Assembly: GCA_000320545.1 (NCBI GenBank)
Contig: ADNK01001817.1
Location: 62,001-126,000 of the forward strand
Origin: Bigelowiella natans CCMP2755
Lineage: Eukaryota; Cercozoa; Chlorarachniophyceae
DNA length: 64,000 nucleotides
Reading direction: 5' to 3'
Below, in pieces: positions 36,431-49,063 of this stretch. The notes under the pieces were generated by a model, which saw only the letters and a program-made list of their open reading frames with translations, was not told the DNA's origin and did not search any database. The position numbers and the translations under genes are program-made. The first letter of the stretch is position 1; each line of letters opens with the position of its first letter.

Positions 36431-39400
36431 CCCTCTGTTGTTCCTGTCTCCATCCTTCCATTCTTTTCTTAAGGCATTGGATCTGCTCATCGAAAGCGTA
36501 GCTGAAGGTCGATATTCGATCGTTCTTTTTCCCTCTGTGTGCGTGGCGAGGCGAATAATTGGTCGCTGCTGTCAAGGAACTTTACCAACAAAACATCTGC
36601 ACATGTGAGCGAGATGTTGAGAATGCAACTTCTACGTCTGTTTCCCCGTTTGTCTTCTTCTTCTTCTTCTTCTTCTTCTTCTTCTTCTTCTATATCTCAG
36701 GAAATATAGACGAAAAGGAGCGTAAGGTAGCTATCAAGGCACTCAGAAAGGTTATTCTCACCCTCCTCCTGTTGTTCTTACCCAGAATTCTCTCTTTTTC
36801 ACCATATCTCCTTTTGGTATTATTTTTTATCCCCCTTCATACCTAACTCTCTTGTCGCTGTATGAAGGACTTTCCCAAAGGAATTCCTGAGTGCGGAACT
36901 GATGGTGTCAGGTGGTGAAATGACATAATATGAATGCACAATCGTGTTCGTTCACAAAGAAACGATGGTATGATGTGACTGTCCTTAATACTCATTTATT
37001 ATGGTACTACAACTACTACCTACTACTACTATTACTCCTCCTCAACAAGATTCGCACTATGCGCCTACATGGCCCAGGGCGACAAGATCAACCTCGATAT
37101 TACTCGTGTGCAGAATTATAGGTGGTACCAGCAGTTGTTTTAACGTTGTTGTCTGAGTATGGAAAGCGTATTCCATCGATGATGAAGATAGATGATGATA
37201 GCTCTGGGCGGTCGATAACCATAATCGTACTACTGTGCACATATTTGTTTAGATTTCTCTGCAACAAGCTGTGGCAAGCATCCAAATTTGTATTCTCAGC
37301 GATAATGGTGAACAAGGAGCAAATTTCGAGAAACGATGATAGTCAACCATCAAAGGAGGACAACAGCGAAATAGATGGAAATCAGCTTCATATTCGCCCA
37401 CCTTCAGCGGACGTAGGATTAGAAGAAGAAGGTGTCGGTCATCTTCCGGAAAGATGGATTCTCATACGTCTCTCACGCTGTGTTGTGAAAGTTCGGTAAT
37501 ATCATGTGATAGATAGACACCATCCCTTGATTGTGCTACAGCTTGCACGTAAATCTTTGCTCAGCTCTGATGAACATGCATTTGTCTACACTGTTGGAGA
37601 AGTCTTCAATAAAATCGTGCCTCGTGTTGTAATTACGATGGGAGGGATGCTAGGGCGTATCTGCCTGTCATATGTGAGCTCATAATATTATCTTTTATCG
37701 TTGTTGCTCATCATCCTCTTTGTGATGTTTGTTTGGTTGGTGTTGTTTGTCGTCATTTCGACCATCCTTATACCATATAGAGACGCGATTGACAAGTACA
37801 AGTTCTCAGACGCTACCTCGTCTCTTCATGTCATGTGTTATTGTAGTCATCATTGAGGAGGAGGAGGAGGAGGAGGAGGAGGAGGAGAGGAAGGGGGGAG
37901 GATTTCATTTGCTTGAACAAAACAAAAAAGACGTTCAAAAACAGATTTTGTTAGCGATAGATTCTATTGTGCCTTCGTTATTTATCGTTAAAACACCACA
38001 TTCTACGTGTTGGACTAAAACTCTTCCCGTTCATCATCAGTCGTTCATGGTGTCGGAATTCTGTGATGTGTACATCGAGCTTGCAAAATCCAAGTTGAGG
38101 AGGTGATATCTGTCTTTGCCAGAGCGATAAAAAGAGATAGGAGGGAGGCAGATATGTATGAGTAGTAGCGCTCCTTGCGAATGCTAAGTTATAAGAAATG
38201 ACGACGTGAACATGCATAGTTGCTGACCTTCTCGGACAAGCCCGCTTTTCCTAAAAAATAATATATTTTCTTTTTAAATCGGACCTGTTCCATAATGAAT
38301 GATTGCTTCGAGAACCCCACAAAACTACCAAGTTCATACGCATCAGATTTATCAACCATTTGCTACCTACTGTACTGTTCTTGTAGTGACATTAAGGAGG
38401 AGCGTGCTCTAGCTACAGGGACTCTGGCAACGGTTCTGGAAACGCTTTTGAGGCTGTTGCATCCCTTTATGGTATTAAAACATACTATGTAAGTAAGTAG
38501 TAGTATCAGTACTATACTTACATACATGTGGTATTATTGTAGATTGTATTATTTTCTTTCTTCCTTTTTCCCCCCCACCCCATCCCTCTCTAATAATTCC
38601 TTTCTTCCATTATTTTATTGTCCACGGTTAAAAGAGACAAAAGAATGTTGAGGATCTTGCATCTGGTTGATACTGCTGTTTAAATGCTTATCGTTACTTT
38701 TATGCAGCCGTTTGTGACAGAGGAGCTCTGGCAGCGACTGAAACGCATTACTGGTTGAAATGAATGAAATTCTGTGCATATGAATGTATGAATACATGAC
38801 TGAATACTAACAAAAGTTCAGTACACATTGGTATCTTTTGTAATATGCTTTACGTTCAAATTCAACCACCCCCCCCCACACACACACACACACACAATAT
38901 ATGTATAAAATCAAGGTGGATTCTCTGATCCTGGAGTCCCAAGTAGAGCATACTCCTCTTCTCCTTTAAATAATTTTGAGCTTCAGCAGCCACCAGACTC
39001 AATTATGGTCGCATCATATCCGGAACCATGCTACGATATTCTTGGGTCCGAAAACACTGGTATTTGCGATGACGATAAGAATGGAGCTACTGGTGACCCG
39101 GGCGTCGAGGAAATAATGGGTTGGAAAAACTGATATAGTGTACTTCGCATTCCAGCAAAATAATGTGATCAGATGCATTTGCAACATAATACGCTCACGC
39201 TTAATAATACCCATACCCACACTCACAGCCATACACATGTACTTACGCGCACACAAGCACATCATACGTTCATACGTATAGTTCTACTTTCATTTTAAAA
39301 AAATATGCTCTTCTTATATGTTATTTCTCTGGCTTACATCCATTTGGTTGACTCTGCCCAGCTGATATTCTTGGCACCCTGTTGCTGATAAGAAGGTCGC

Positions 39401-40199
39401 TCGCTCCTACATGAGTGTGACTGTATGCGCGTGTGTGGTCAAAGATAAGAAGTACCATGATGAAACGTTCCAATATGTTCTTGAATGATGCTTGCTTTGC
39501 TCTGTTATCGTGCTTCTTACTCACAGCACACTGTCAAATTAAATCATTACACGAACATTTTGACTGTTTGAAAAATTGGCGATTTGTCCAGTACATGGTA
39601 GAGTTTCCGTCATTGGAATATTTCACGAGTATTCTGGTTCCCGTTATTATGTTGTAGCTCGCAAGATCAGTTCCGAAAACATCTGGAACCAAACTGCCCG
39701 TTTGTCCTTTACATTCCCCATCGGGTAGCAAGCAACCAGCAGTAGTAGCACTATAGTGTAGAGGATCGTATAGTGAAGAAATAGTAATGCTCTCTGTTAT
39801 CGTAAGACCCACTTCTCACAAATGGCAGAGGCAAGCAGACGACATGTGCAAAGTGTGCATTGTATCTTGCCGATTCTAGTACAGTTGCACGGAAAATCAT
39901 AAAAATGAAGTGTGCATCGTTTTGTACAAGACGTTTAGTTTGTATTTGCTGCGTGGCACTCATGACTCCTACCCTTAGTTGCCGTACGTCCGAAAGGCTC
40001 TACCGCTCCTCCAATCTCAGGTCGTTGTTGATAACTAAAGCCAGGAAAGCGAGAGGGGATGCGTGTAGGAAAGGAGAGGGGGTTGCGTGGTGGGAAGTGG
40101 GATGGATAGATAGATAAAAAGATGGGTATGGCTGAATAAAAATAAATGAGAAGCAATCAGGTGATGATTGATGAGGAGGGGACAATACAATGTAGCACA

Positions 40200-40233
<34 letters not shown>

Positions 40234-41129
40234 GTCAAAGTAAACTTGGTACTCGCCAAGGAGGAGGAGGTCACTCTCGGGGAGAAAAGAACAATCGTGC
40301 GTGCGGCGGAGCAGGTTGTGCTGCTTACTTCCTCTCTGACCCTGCCTTGGGGATGATGTGACACGTTTGATGAGCGAAGAATACTCTAATTCCTATCAGT
40401 CTGGTGTTCGCGTCGCGTTCCGTTTAGCTTACTCGGAGCATATCGAAGAGGATATCCGCGCGGTCAGTTACGCATGTCCCTACCCCGAGCTGTTCCACCG
40501 TTTTTTTATCTCTGGCACTTTTCATCGTTGATCGGGACCATCTCACCAACCATTCCTCACACCACTCTGCTGTTTCTTCGGTTGTATCCTCCTGCCCCTT
40601 CTCCCCCTCTTCCTATTTCTACTAACAGATTGAAAAGAGACTAAATAAGGCAGTGACTTCAGAACAGCGTTTGAAAGAACAGATGGAAAAACCAGGGTAT
40701 ACATACGATATGATCATATCATCAGCTACAGTGCACATATCTAATGTCGTGACAATCGTTAAAGTCATATATGGCTTTCGTTTTTGAGAGTTCATGTTCT
40801 TGTGTATAACCACACATGTACATGTATCAATATGAATCGAAGATGAACAATGACCAATAATTTTTGTACTGCGAGAGGTGCATCGCATTTGTAGGTGTTT
40901 TCACTGTAGTGTTAGCAATTTAGAGTTGTTCTTGATGACATTAACTGTTGGTTCTCTTCCTGTTTTGTTTGGGGTGTGCAAGATATGCCGAGAAAACACC
41001 TCGGAATATAGTTGATAAAAAAATCAAAGCTCTTGATGACTTTCAGGTGCCATTCTCTCATTTATTCATACCAATTTTCTTATTAATATTGGTACTTACC
41101 TTGCCTGCCAAGTTTACAATATCATATTG

Positions 41130-41175
<46 letters not shown>

Positions 41176-41251
41176 CGGACAATGATGCGAGCAGGATCAA
41201 ATAAAGGAACTCAAGGCCATGGTCCAAGAACTCAGAGCATTGCGTGAATGA
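27690..41251 (+). CDS. VARS: Valyl-tRNA synthetase, 45 exons
   Basis: Charges tRNA-Val. Exons: 27690-27968, 28222-28379, 28550-28623, 28828-28886, 29140-29192, 29696-29718, 29799-29854, 30120-30152, 30406-30439, 30675-30708, 30899-30954, 31199-31239, 31464-31589, 31752-31812, 32195-32248, 32519-32569, 32785-32811, 33003-33036, 33190-33248, 33571-33673, 33895-34018, 34158-34219, 34415-34544, 34704-34763, 35038-35117, 35395-35860, 36118-36162, 36474-36507, 36701-36750, 36868-36911, 37050-37121, 37253-37495, 37781-37829, 38041-38102, 38387-38471, 38708-38753, 38916-39059, 39362-39395, 39658-39724, 39979-40020, 40234-40314, 40400-40462, 40629-40696, 40983-41046, 41195-41251 (3687 nt, 1228 aa). 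Features: Arg/Ser-rich leader suggesting organelle targeting; HIGH in [13 protein letters not shown]1 editing domain ([32 protein letters not shown]); [18 protein letters not shown] split by an intron; anticodon-binding domain; C-terminal coiled coil. Least certain: exons 38-40 and whether 35490-35790 is coding. Confidence 0.9.
29596..29638. repeat. (TA)n microsatellite in a ValRS intron
   Basis: About 20 TA units lie in the intron before the 23-base exon at 29696-29718. Confidence 0.9.
31620..31678. repeat. (CA)n(TA)n compound repeat in a ValRS intron
   Basis: About 11 CA units are followed by about 18 TA units, 30 bases after the donor at 31590. Other ValRS introns carry (CT)n 32400-32431, (GT)n 34119-34149, (TA)n 34364-34396, (GA)n 35959-35997, (CA)n 36192-36231, (TTC)n 36653-36690, (AGG)n 37857-37886, (TA)n 40203-40231 and (GT)n 41128-41174. 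Confidence 0.9.
40203..40233 (+). repeat. (TA)n run directly abutting a 3' splice site
   Basis: About 14 TA units run straight into CAG at 40231-40233, the acceptor of the ValRS exon beginning [12 protein letters not shown]. There is no polypyrimidine tract between them, so the repeat itself occupies that position. Confidence 0.85.
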
Positions 41252-41740
41252 CAGTCTGTAATTTCATCAGGATCTACCGCAATGCAGTGTTAACTGAGCT
41301 GGTAGTGCACCGCATTCGTGATAAAGTTGTCATATGTCATAGTTCAAGTAGTGCAGTACTATAATTGAACAGGTGCATCAAGTATATTAACGCGAATTGT
41401 ATCAATCTTTCACAGCGACTGCTATTTTCACTGCATCTTGCCTTCAGAACGCATAGAGTAATGAGAATACGCCTCACATCACATGCATGTAGCTGCCGCA
41501 CCCGGTCTGTATTCGTTACGTTGTCATTCTATCGAGATGTCTGTCATCATCCCAATGACTACATAGCGTGTGTATGCATGTGTGCCTAGATGTAGGTGTT
41601 CCAGATGGAAATGCAGTGTACATGGCTGTGTGTCAAGCAGTAGCTGTGCATGCTGTGATCAGCGCAGCACGTGAGACGCAGATGTAATGAATGCACAAAT
41701 TACTTTCTATCCACTAGTCAGCACCATGCATGCTGTGCAT

Positions 41741-41826
41741 TTGTGACGACAGTAATCAAATAATTGCTTCTTTTCAATAGTCATTCTAACACAGCTAAGC
41801 AAAGCAGCGGCTACAGAGCTAAGATG
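41741..41826 (-). repeat. Dispersed repeat copy, inverted
   Basis: On the minus strand this reads SVAAALLSCVRMTIEKKQLF, matching AAAALHSYIRMTIEKIQFF at the left edge of the window. It is diverged. It faces the forward copy that begins about 40 bases on. Confidence 0.7.
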
Positions 41827-41865
41827 TATGTATGCACATGCGACATGACATGGATGCTTTTGCAT

Positions 41866-42032
41866 GCGTGAAACACATAATTGCTGCAACCAACAGGTAC
41901 CAAAAAATGAAATTATTTCATTACACCCATCTCACACAGATTCAACATTAGCGCTGTAGCCGCTGCATTGCACAATTATATGAGGATGACCATTGAACAA
42001 ATTAATTTGATTTATTACACCCGTCTTACATG
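41866..42032 (+). repeat. Dispersed repeat copy with internal insertion
   Basis: 41866-41897 corresponds to the KHVVAETN segment of the left-edge element. About 44 bases then intervene, containing ATTTCATTACACCCATCTCACA, itself a tail copy. From 41944 the AACATTAGCGCTGTAGCCGC core resumes and runs to ATTTATTACACCCGTCT. This looks like one copy interrupted by, or fused to, the tail of another. Confidence 0.7.
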
Positions 42033-42057
42033 TATGTCCATTTGTATACATATATTC

Positions 42058-42097
<40 letters not shown>

Positions 42098-42107
42098 CGC
42101 TACATCA

Positions 42108-42160
42108 GATGACTAGTGGGAAAACGTAATTATTTCATTACATCCGTCTCACACATATGC
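42108..42160 (+). repeat. Dispersed repeat, tail only
   Basis: AATTATTTCATTACATCCGTCTCACACATA matches the last about 30 bases of the family. Nothing of the coding core is present, as expected of a strongly 5'-truncated insertion. Confidence 0.6.
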
Positions 42161-42451
42161 AAGATATGTACTTGACTTGGGAGTTATATCTAAAAATGGT
42201 ATATACTGTACTTTCTTCTCAAGCCATCTATTAAGATCCATTCCAAGGCTCGTGCTGTAAAATCAGTTATTGTGTAGTGGACAAATTGTAAATTAGAAGC
42301 AGTTAATATTGAGTCTTACCAATATACGATGGGTTAGACATCAAACAATAAGCATGTATGTAATTAAAAACAATCCGCATCTAAAGATCGTTTCATGCTC
42401 TGTGGCTCGGCTCGTATAGACTGTGTCAAGGCTGTAATTTTTTGTTCTTTG

Positions 42452-42475
42452 TTACATGAAACCCCCTTTCCCCCT

Positions 42476-42520
<45 letters not shown>

Positions 42521-44326
42521 CTTCTTTCTAAGCCATTTTGGTGCATAGTTACCGGGAGAGAGCAGCTTGCAATAATGGTTGCCTGCGCCGTAAGGATTTG
42601 CGTCCATGGGATAAAATGCAAAGTAGGAGCTGACGTTCACAGCCCCCCCTCTCGCTTCATCTTCAAACGCAAGGTAGGTGTAGATCCACCAAGGGCCAGC
42701 AGGAATTACAGGCTTCCGGTCCTCGCCCATAACGAGGGGAACCCCGTATCTCTCAAATCTTTCTCTCTCAGCTGGCTGCACAGCCGTGAGAGCCCACTGG
42801 TACGCTTTTGAGTTAATCGTACGGCAGCGACTACCGGCGTCAAGATCAGGAGAGGCAGAGGATTGATTGGTGTGGTTGAAGATGTACTGACGACTTGCTA
42901 GTTTAACGGCTATTTCAATTGCAGAGACAGGCTCTTGCCCATCATCGTCTTCTTCCATGGCGGCTAGGATGTTCACCTTCTCCTCCTCAATGATTTTGTA
43001 GCCATCAAGACCGTACGCTGTCTCTGCCGGTGTGAGTTGTATGTATCTTAATTGCGCCACAGTGCTGGAACATAGGGTCTTATTCTTAAAATCCACGATG
43101 ATCTCTGGCCGGTGTCGATGCCGGTAGTACGGAGGAATTTTCTCTTCGTCGGTCAACATGTGAAATTGATTTCGTGACCCCTCCCATATCCATGCATCTG
43201 CTCCTCCTCCTCCCTTCTGTTCAGGCAGTGGCTTTGCCATCAGCTGCTGTGCGGTCGCAGCCCACTCGCTACTGCCATGCTCATCGTCGAATCCCGTGAA
43301 GAACCAGCTGCCTTCTAACCGAACGAAAGCTTCCAAGATAGGATCGAAGAAACTCGCGCTCCTCTGGACCGCGGTAAGGAGAGAATCGCTGATAGTTTCA
43401 TTGCGATTAGCGACTGTTCCGAAGAAATCGGCAATAATTCGTGCTACCATGGCTTGAGCCTGTGCAGCGTCTGTTTCGGCCCTCAGGTCGCGCGACAGCA
43501 CATCACTGGGTATGCCACTACTGCTATTTGTGGTTATCAGAGATGCGTGATTCACTCCCGGGAGAACAACAACAGGAAAGAGCAAAGCACTGGTCGCAAC
43601 TTTCGTCTTCTTACCGGTATTAAGGAGCTGTTGAGTGTAGTACGCTTCGGCTAGGCGAGTGACTCTGACAACCCCATCGAGAGAACCTCCTACGCTCAGG
43701 GTAGGGATTGGAAACAACGACGGTGTGTTTCCTCCTGTACATTTATGAACACCGTCCTCTAAATAGCCCAGTGGATGCTTTAGGGTTGGCCTCGGTCGAA
43801 TATTCTTCTTCGCCAAGCAAGACATCACGCCAGGCCTCTGTGTTCTAGTGAGGAAGCCCGCCACCAGCGAGAGGCTCAGGATTGGAAGAGGCAGCAAATC
43901 CAAATTTTCCGATGCCTTCTTTACAAAGCCTTGAGCCTGAATTCCTCCGTCGGACATCGAGTGTGCCACGAGGTGAAGCTGCGAAATGTTGTACTTGATA
44001 GCTAGCTCGTGTATCTTCTCAGCAGTGGCGTCAGTAAGATTTTTCTCAATCAGTACCCATGAAGGGATATCCCTAGATGACAACTCTTTCTGGATGTTGC
44101 TGCAAAGGTTGTCAGCATATTCGGTGGCTGGGACGTCCCCTCTCCCCACGAAGAGAATAAGGTAGTTCTTATTGTTGTTGTTATTGCCACTAAGTTTCTC
44201 GACAACGGGAGGAATTAACAGGATATTCTCCTCCATTATAAAAGCCTCAGTGAGAAAGGCAACAATAGTGAGAAACACATGTATGAGACTCACTCCCGCC
44301 CTTCTCATTGCGGCAGAATTAGCCAA
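42452..44326 (-). CDS. Secreted alpha/beta hydrolase-like protein
   Basis: A single exon, 624 aa. The N-terminus (basic start, then VSLIHVFLTIVAFLTEAFI) is a signal peptide or anchor. The first about 300 residues look like an alpha/beta hydrolase: LFVGRGDVPATEYADNL; nucleophile elbow LHLVAHSMSDGG (AHSMS type, Ser about residue 124); an Asp in VGGSLDGVVR; and a catalytic His candidate in LPGVNHASLI. A further region of about 320 residues with several N-x-S/T sites is unrecognised. The C-terminus is an Arg-Glu repeat ([19 protein letters not shown]) translated from a (CT)n microsatellite at 42478-42512, so its length is probably variable. Substrate unknown. Divergent partner: the PA14/filamin gene, also secreted. 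Confidence 0.78.
42476..42514. repeat. (CT)n microsatellite translated at the hydrolase C-terminus
   Basis: About 18 CT units, in the coding strand GA units, give alternating Arg-Glu within 10 residues of the stop. A change by one or two dinucleotides would shift the frame of the last residues and extend or shorten the tail. Confidence 0.85.
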
Positions 44327-45297
44327 GGTGGGCTACGTGTGCTTGTGGAAAGGGGGCACTGTCGGAACTTGCCCTGGTTGGAGAAATTAGTAAAATCCTA
44401 GGAAATCCCCTTCAATTTTTATAGATCTTCTGCAATTTTGTTGTCGCCAAAAATATGTGAAATTATCAAGTCGCACTTATAAAACCCTTTACATTTTCGT
44501 ATCTCTGCGAACCGACAGCGGCGTTACAGAGAGGATCTTGAATTAGTATAAAGAGCCTAAATCTTGTAAGACGCACTTAAAAATTTAGCTATAATTATGA
44601 ACTAGATGTGAATTCGATGTTTCGAATATCTTTTCCGATCCCTGTGCCACTTGATTTCATTGTGCGACAAATACCCAAACCGTTTAATTAACAAAATGTT
44701 ATGTATATGTAGTTGCCGAGAAAGCCAGATGTGTATAAATTAGTCTGAAAATAGTGTATTGAGGACATAGCCAGGCAAGTCTAGTCGTTCCATCCCCATT
44801 CCAGGTACGAAGGGAGCGGAGTATGAAGATTACGTTTCGAGAGAAGCAGGCAGTATGATTCTGTTGATTATTTACCTGTTCATGGTCTCATGTAAAATTA
44901 ATGCGCCTTGAGCGCTTAAACGGGCTGTAGAATGATTTTTCCATTTTTATTCGGGATAAATCAACTTGCAGCGCCCGTCACCGTCAGTAATATTTCGATT
45001 TATGTAGAGCTCCAGAGACTTTCAAATCAAAGTTATTTGAGCGATAAATTATAGCACGCATATATGGGAAACGTGTGTGATGTGTTAACAATTATCTTGC
45101 TCAGAACCGAATTGGGGATTATTGCCTCAAGTGGAAACAGAGGAAGGTCACAGGAGTTGACCAAATGTCATACTCGACCCGCTGCTAGTGCCTTCCCTCT
45201 TCTGAACAGTCATCACCAAAACGCGTGTAGGAAGAAAATCCGTAAAGAAACGCTGCAGCACTCAGATTTTAAAGCTTTGTAGAGGAGAGGAAATACA
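44327..45297. other. Divergent intergenic region hydrolase / PA14 gene
   Basis: 971 bases between two starts. AT-rich in the middle. No dispersed repeat and only isolated TAGC. A 72-residue plus-strand open frame (45064-45282) ends just before the PA14 gene and has no recognised features. Confidence 0.55.
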
Positions 45298-46419
45298 ATG
45301 AAGATGTCTTACCGTTTTATTTTCCTGGTCGTTGCCATCGGCCTAGCAAGTGCCAACCCCCTCTCCGACACAAGTAAGAAATATTTGTTTTACCCTGAAG
45401 CTGATACAAATATCTCAACCATACTGCCCTAATGAACAGACCCGGATAAGATAGTTTGCCAAGGGGTGCAAAACGCCACCACATTTGAGTCGATCGGGTT
45501 AAGAACAATTGTTATTGTTGCCCACAAGACAAGTAAGATCAATATATTAATTCTAAACTTTGCCGATTAGTTTCGATAATAAATTTGTGCACTTTCTTTC
45601 AATCAGATGGATTTGCGAGCGTGACAGGGGAGGACATCTACATCGTCGAGTATCGCACCCACAACCCTGTTTGCCACCCAACTTCGGCGAACCGTCCCAA
45701 TTGCACGTACAAGTGCTCGCCATACGAATCACCCCATACCCCTAATCCTTCATGCATTTCGTCCCCGCGGCTCGAGAAGCCACAAGAGGCAGATGTCGAA
45801 TGGGTAGTGACTCAGGCACATTACACAAGCTTGGGCAAATACGTAGCAATAATGGAACCAGAGGCTATAGGAATGTACGATCTCGATATCCAGTATATGA
45901 TACAGGGAGGACTGAGAGCGTTCTATTGGCCGAACTCCTACATGTCCGGCGCACCTGCGGTAGCCCATGTCGATGGGAACATTGACTTCAACTGGGGAAA
46001 GAAAGAGCTCTATGAAGATGGACCAGTAGACTACGTCAGCGTTCGATGGAGCGGGAAGCTGCGCCAACGCAACTATACGGAAGCCTTCACAATTTTTGTT
46101 ACTGCAGATGATGGCGTGAGGGTCAGACATTTCCCCTTCATTTCTATTGTAAAAGTGCGTCTGATCGACTTTCTCTTTGCAATAACATTTTGTTCTATAG
46201 GTGTGGATCGACAAGCGGTTGATTATTGATAACTTTTACGAGAGCAAGGAGGAGTATTACGGAACTGTAAATCTCGTTGCTGGCCATTTTCACGATATCA
46301 TAGTCGAGTATCACGAACTCAATGGAAACGCAAATATCAAGCTAGAATGGGGATCCTATTCCCTGCCGCGACAGACTATTCCAAGTTCAAGTTTCTGGCA
46401 TCCCCGTCACATATGCGGT

Positions 46420-46452
<33 letters not shown>

Positions 46453-46841
46453 AATGCCAGGAATCAGAACAAGAATAGCAGGGATTCACAGAGAGAGTGG
46501 AATAGAAAATAGAGTAGAAGTCGTTCTCTCGTGCCTACCACCAGCTCCTCTAAACTTCTCGTTTTCCTCTTGTTCCTATTCGATCCCTCCCCTGTTCTTT
46601 GACGTACTGTTTCTTCTGCTGCATACTTCAGGAACTCCTTTTCAAGGTTTCAATCACTCAAATGGGCCGCTACCGGAGCAAGACATGGCCAAACCCTCGC
46701 CCAGGAAAGATTGGGTTCATATCCGCCCCTCTTGGTATCCCCACCTCAATCACTCGTACGCCTACAACTTCTTCCCTGAGAACGGCTCGGTAGCAGATCC
46801 GATTACAGGGTAATATTATGGATTACATATTTTATCTATCT

Positions 46842-46880
<39 letters not shown>

Positions 46881-48658
46881 GTATATTAAGGAAATTCAAG
46901 TACTAGGTATTATTCACTGACTGGTTGTTTTGTTCGAATGATCACATCTAGATACGGTATGCGGCGTGCTATTGCGGGCCAACCGACGCAATTTCGCATA
47001 CAGTTGATTGACGCTTTCAACCATTCGCTGGAAGGCGATCCAAATACGAAGGGCCAAATAAAGCTATCCGTTACGAAAGGTGCAAGAATGGAGTAGAAAA
47101 GAAGAGCGCAGATATTTAGAAAGCAATTATTTCAAATAAATCACTTATTGCGGTCAAGAAGGTTTACCTCGATCACGTGCGTCGTGAACGTAGTTTTCCA
47201 CAGGGTCAATAACATATTTTGTTCGTTGTCGGAATGGTGTCCAACAGGTCCTGGTAATAACATGAACTTCATGGAGTTTCGCTTAATTCCAAGATCGGTG
47301 ACTTTAGAGCCGGTTAATAACGCTGGTGTATGGCAGGTTTGTAGGAATCTGTCTGAATATTTAATTCTTAATTGTTTTGCTACAGCGCAATAACAGTGTT
47401 TTAATCACTGATGATCCTCGCCTCTGCCTCCCTCCAGGTGAACTATACATTCAACAGGGCCTTAAACTTTGTGATAGACGTAAAGATCAACAGCTCAAGT
47501 GGATTCGCCCGTCTTCCCGGCTCGCCGTTTATGGTAGCAGTGGAGACAGCCCAGACGAGCGTTCAGGTTTCCTACCCGTTTGGCTACGGCCTCGGACAAG
47601 CAAGGGCGGGACCAAACCACTTCTTCATCGTCGCGCGTGACCGCTTTCGCAACAACCGCACACAGAGTGGCGATATCATTAGCGTGCTATTCGCCAATAA
47701 GACTGCTGGCTCTAATCTACTTCCGAAGAACGAGTCGTTGGTGAAAGCACGATCTGTGCTTAAGGGCGACGTGAGATATATTGAGAAGGGAATATATGAG
47801 ATTCGGTATAATCCCACCGTAAGTGGTACCCTTGAGGCGTTCTGTTACATGAATGGGCAGTTGATGAAGGATATGCCAAAAGACATAGTCGTAAGATCGG
47901 CACCTTCGCACTTTCCATCCACACGCATCGAAAATGCAACCACAAGAAGCGTCCATGTGGCAAGGGCGGGTGTGCAGGAGGAAATCATTCTGGTTCTGAA
48001 AGACAGGTTTGGCAACCATGTTATCCGCAACTGGGGGCTGCCCAATGTAACGCTTGAGTTTATCGGACCAAAACCATGGAATCTGTCCAACAACGCGACC
48101 GAAATGGACTATACCGTCACTTTTGGAGAGCACAAAATCTCCTACACCGTTTTGGTTGCTGGAATTTACCGACTCCATATTCGGGTAATAATGATATTGT
48201 GAGTTGATAGATAATGTGTGTGTGGGTGGGGGGGGGGCATGAGTGGTGGTGGTGCCTTATTGCATCAGAAAACAAGCATAGCTCACAGCGAGAATAGATT
48301 GTTTGGTTGTGTCGTCGTTCTGCTGACCTCGCACCTACAGCATCGTCGTAACGATGGTCGATTATTATCGCGCTAATATTTGATCTCGTTAGATTGCTGG
48401 AGAGGAAATCGCAGACTCCCCTCTGGATGTTGTTGTACACCCGAACGTCGCCGACAACCATACCGTAGCTGCTGAGGCAAGGATATCAAATGACGACCTG
48501 CTGATAACGAAAAAGGGTCAAGTGGGTGTGGAGAGTTTTATCTATATCAACGCAAAAGACAGGTAATGCTATATGATACAACAGCACCAGCAGTAGCACA
48601 TGCTAATACAATATCGACGAGCGGCTGCCTCGATGATGCAGTACTCTGACTCCTAGGA

Positions 48659-48706
<48 letters not shown>

Positions 48707-49023
48707 TTTTCCTCCCCTTCCACCTAGGTATGAGAACTCGGTCGACTTCGACAATTCGGCGAATATTTCAGTTGTTTTAACCTGCCACTCGACCAACGTC
48801 ACAGCTCAGTACGTACGATACTTGAAGCAGCCGGAACACCCCCCAGGAATGCATATTGCAAAGATTGTTCCTCTTGTACATGGGCGCCATGGCAGATGCA
48901 GAGTGTTCATAAGGGTTAACGGTAGTTCACCACCTTCGACAACAACAATAACAACAGCAATGATGATGATGCTGACGATACTATTGTATTATATATTTGA
49001 TGGGGAAAGGTTACTTGAGAAGA

Positions 49024-49063
<40 letters not shown>

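Larger units (their letters stand above)
41252..42451. other. Convergent gap with nested retroelement-tail copies
   Basis: The tail-to-tail gap between ValRS and the secreted hydrolase. It contains an inverted copy (41741-41826), a forward copy (41866-42032) and a bare tail (42108-42160) of the dispersed repeat, plus (TA)n at 42063-42093. No supported gene. Confidence 0.75.

Noticed and set aside
37541-37650. Possible extra ValRS exon reading [20 protein letters not shown]
   Set aside because: Including it leads to a stop. Joining 37495 directly to 37781 in phase 2 gives [20 protein letters not shown], which fits the anticodon-binding domain.
39014-39265. Minus-strand open frame of 83 residues within the ValRS gene
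   Set aside because: It lies opposite a ValRS exon and intron; the plus-strand exon chain explains the coding signal.
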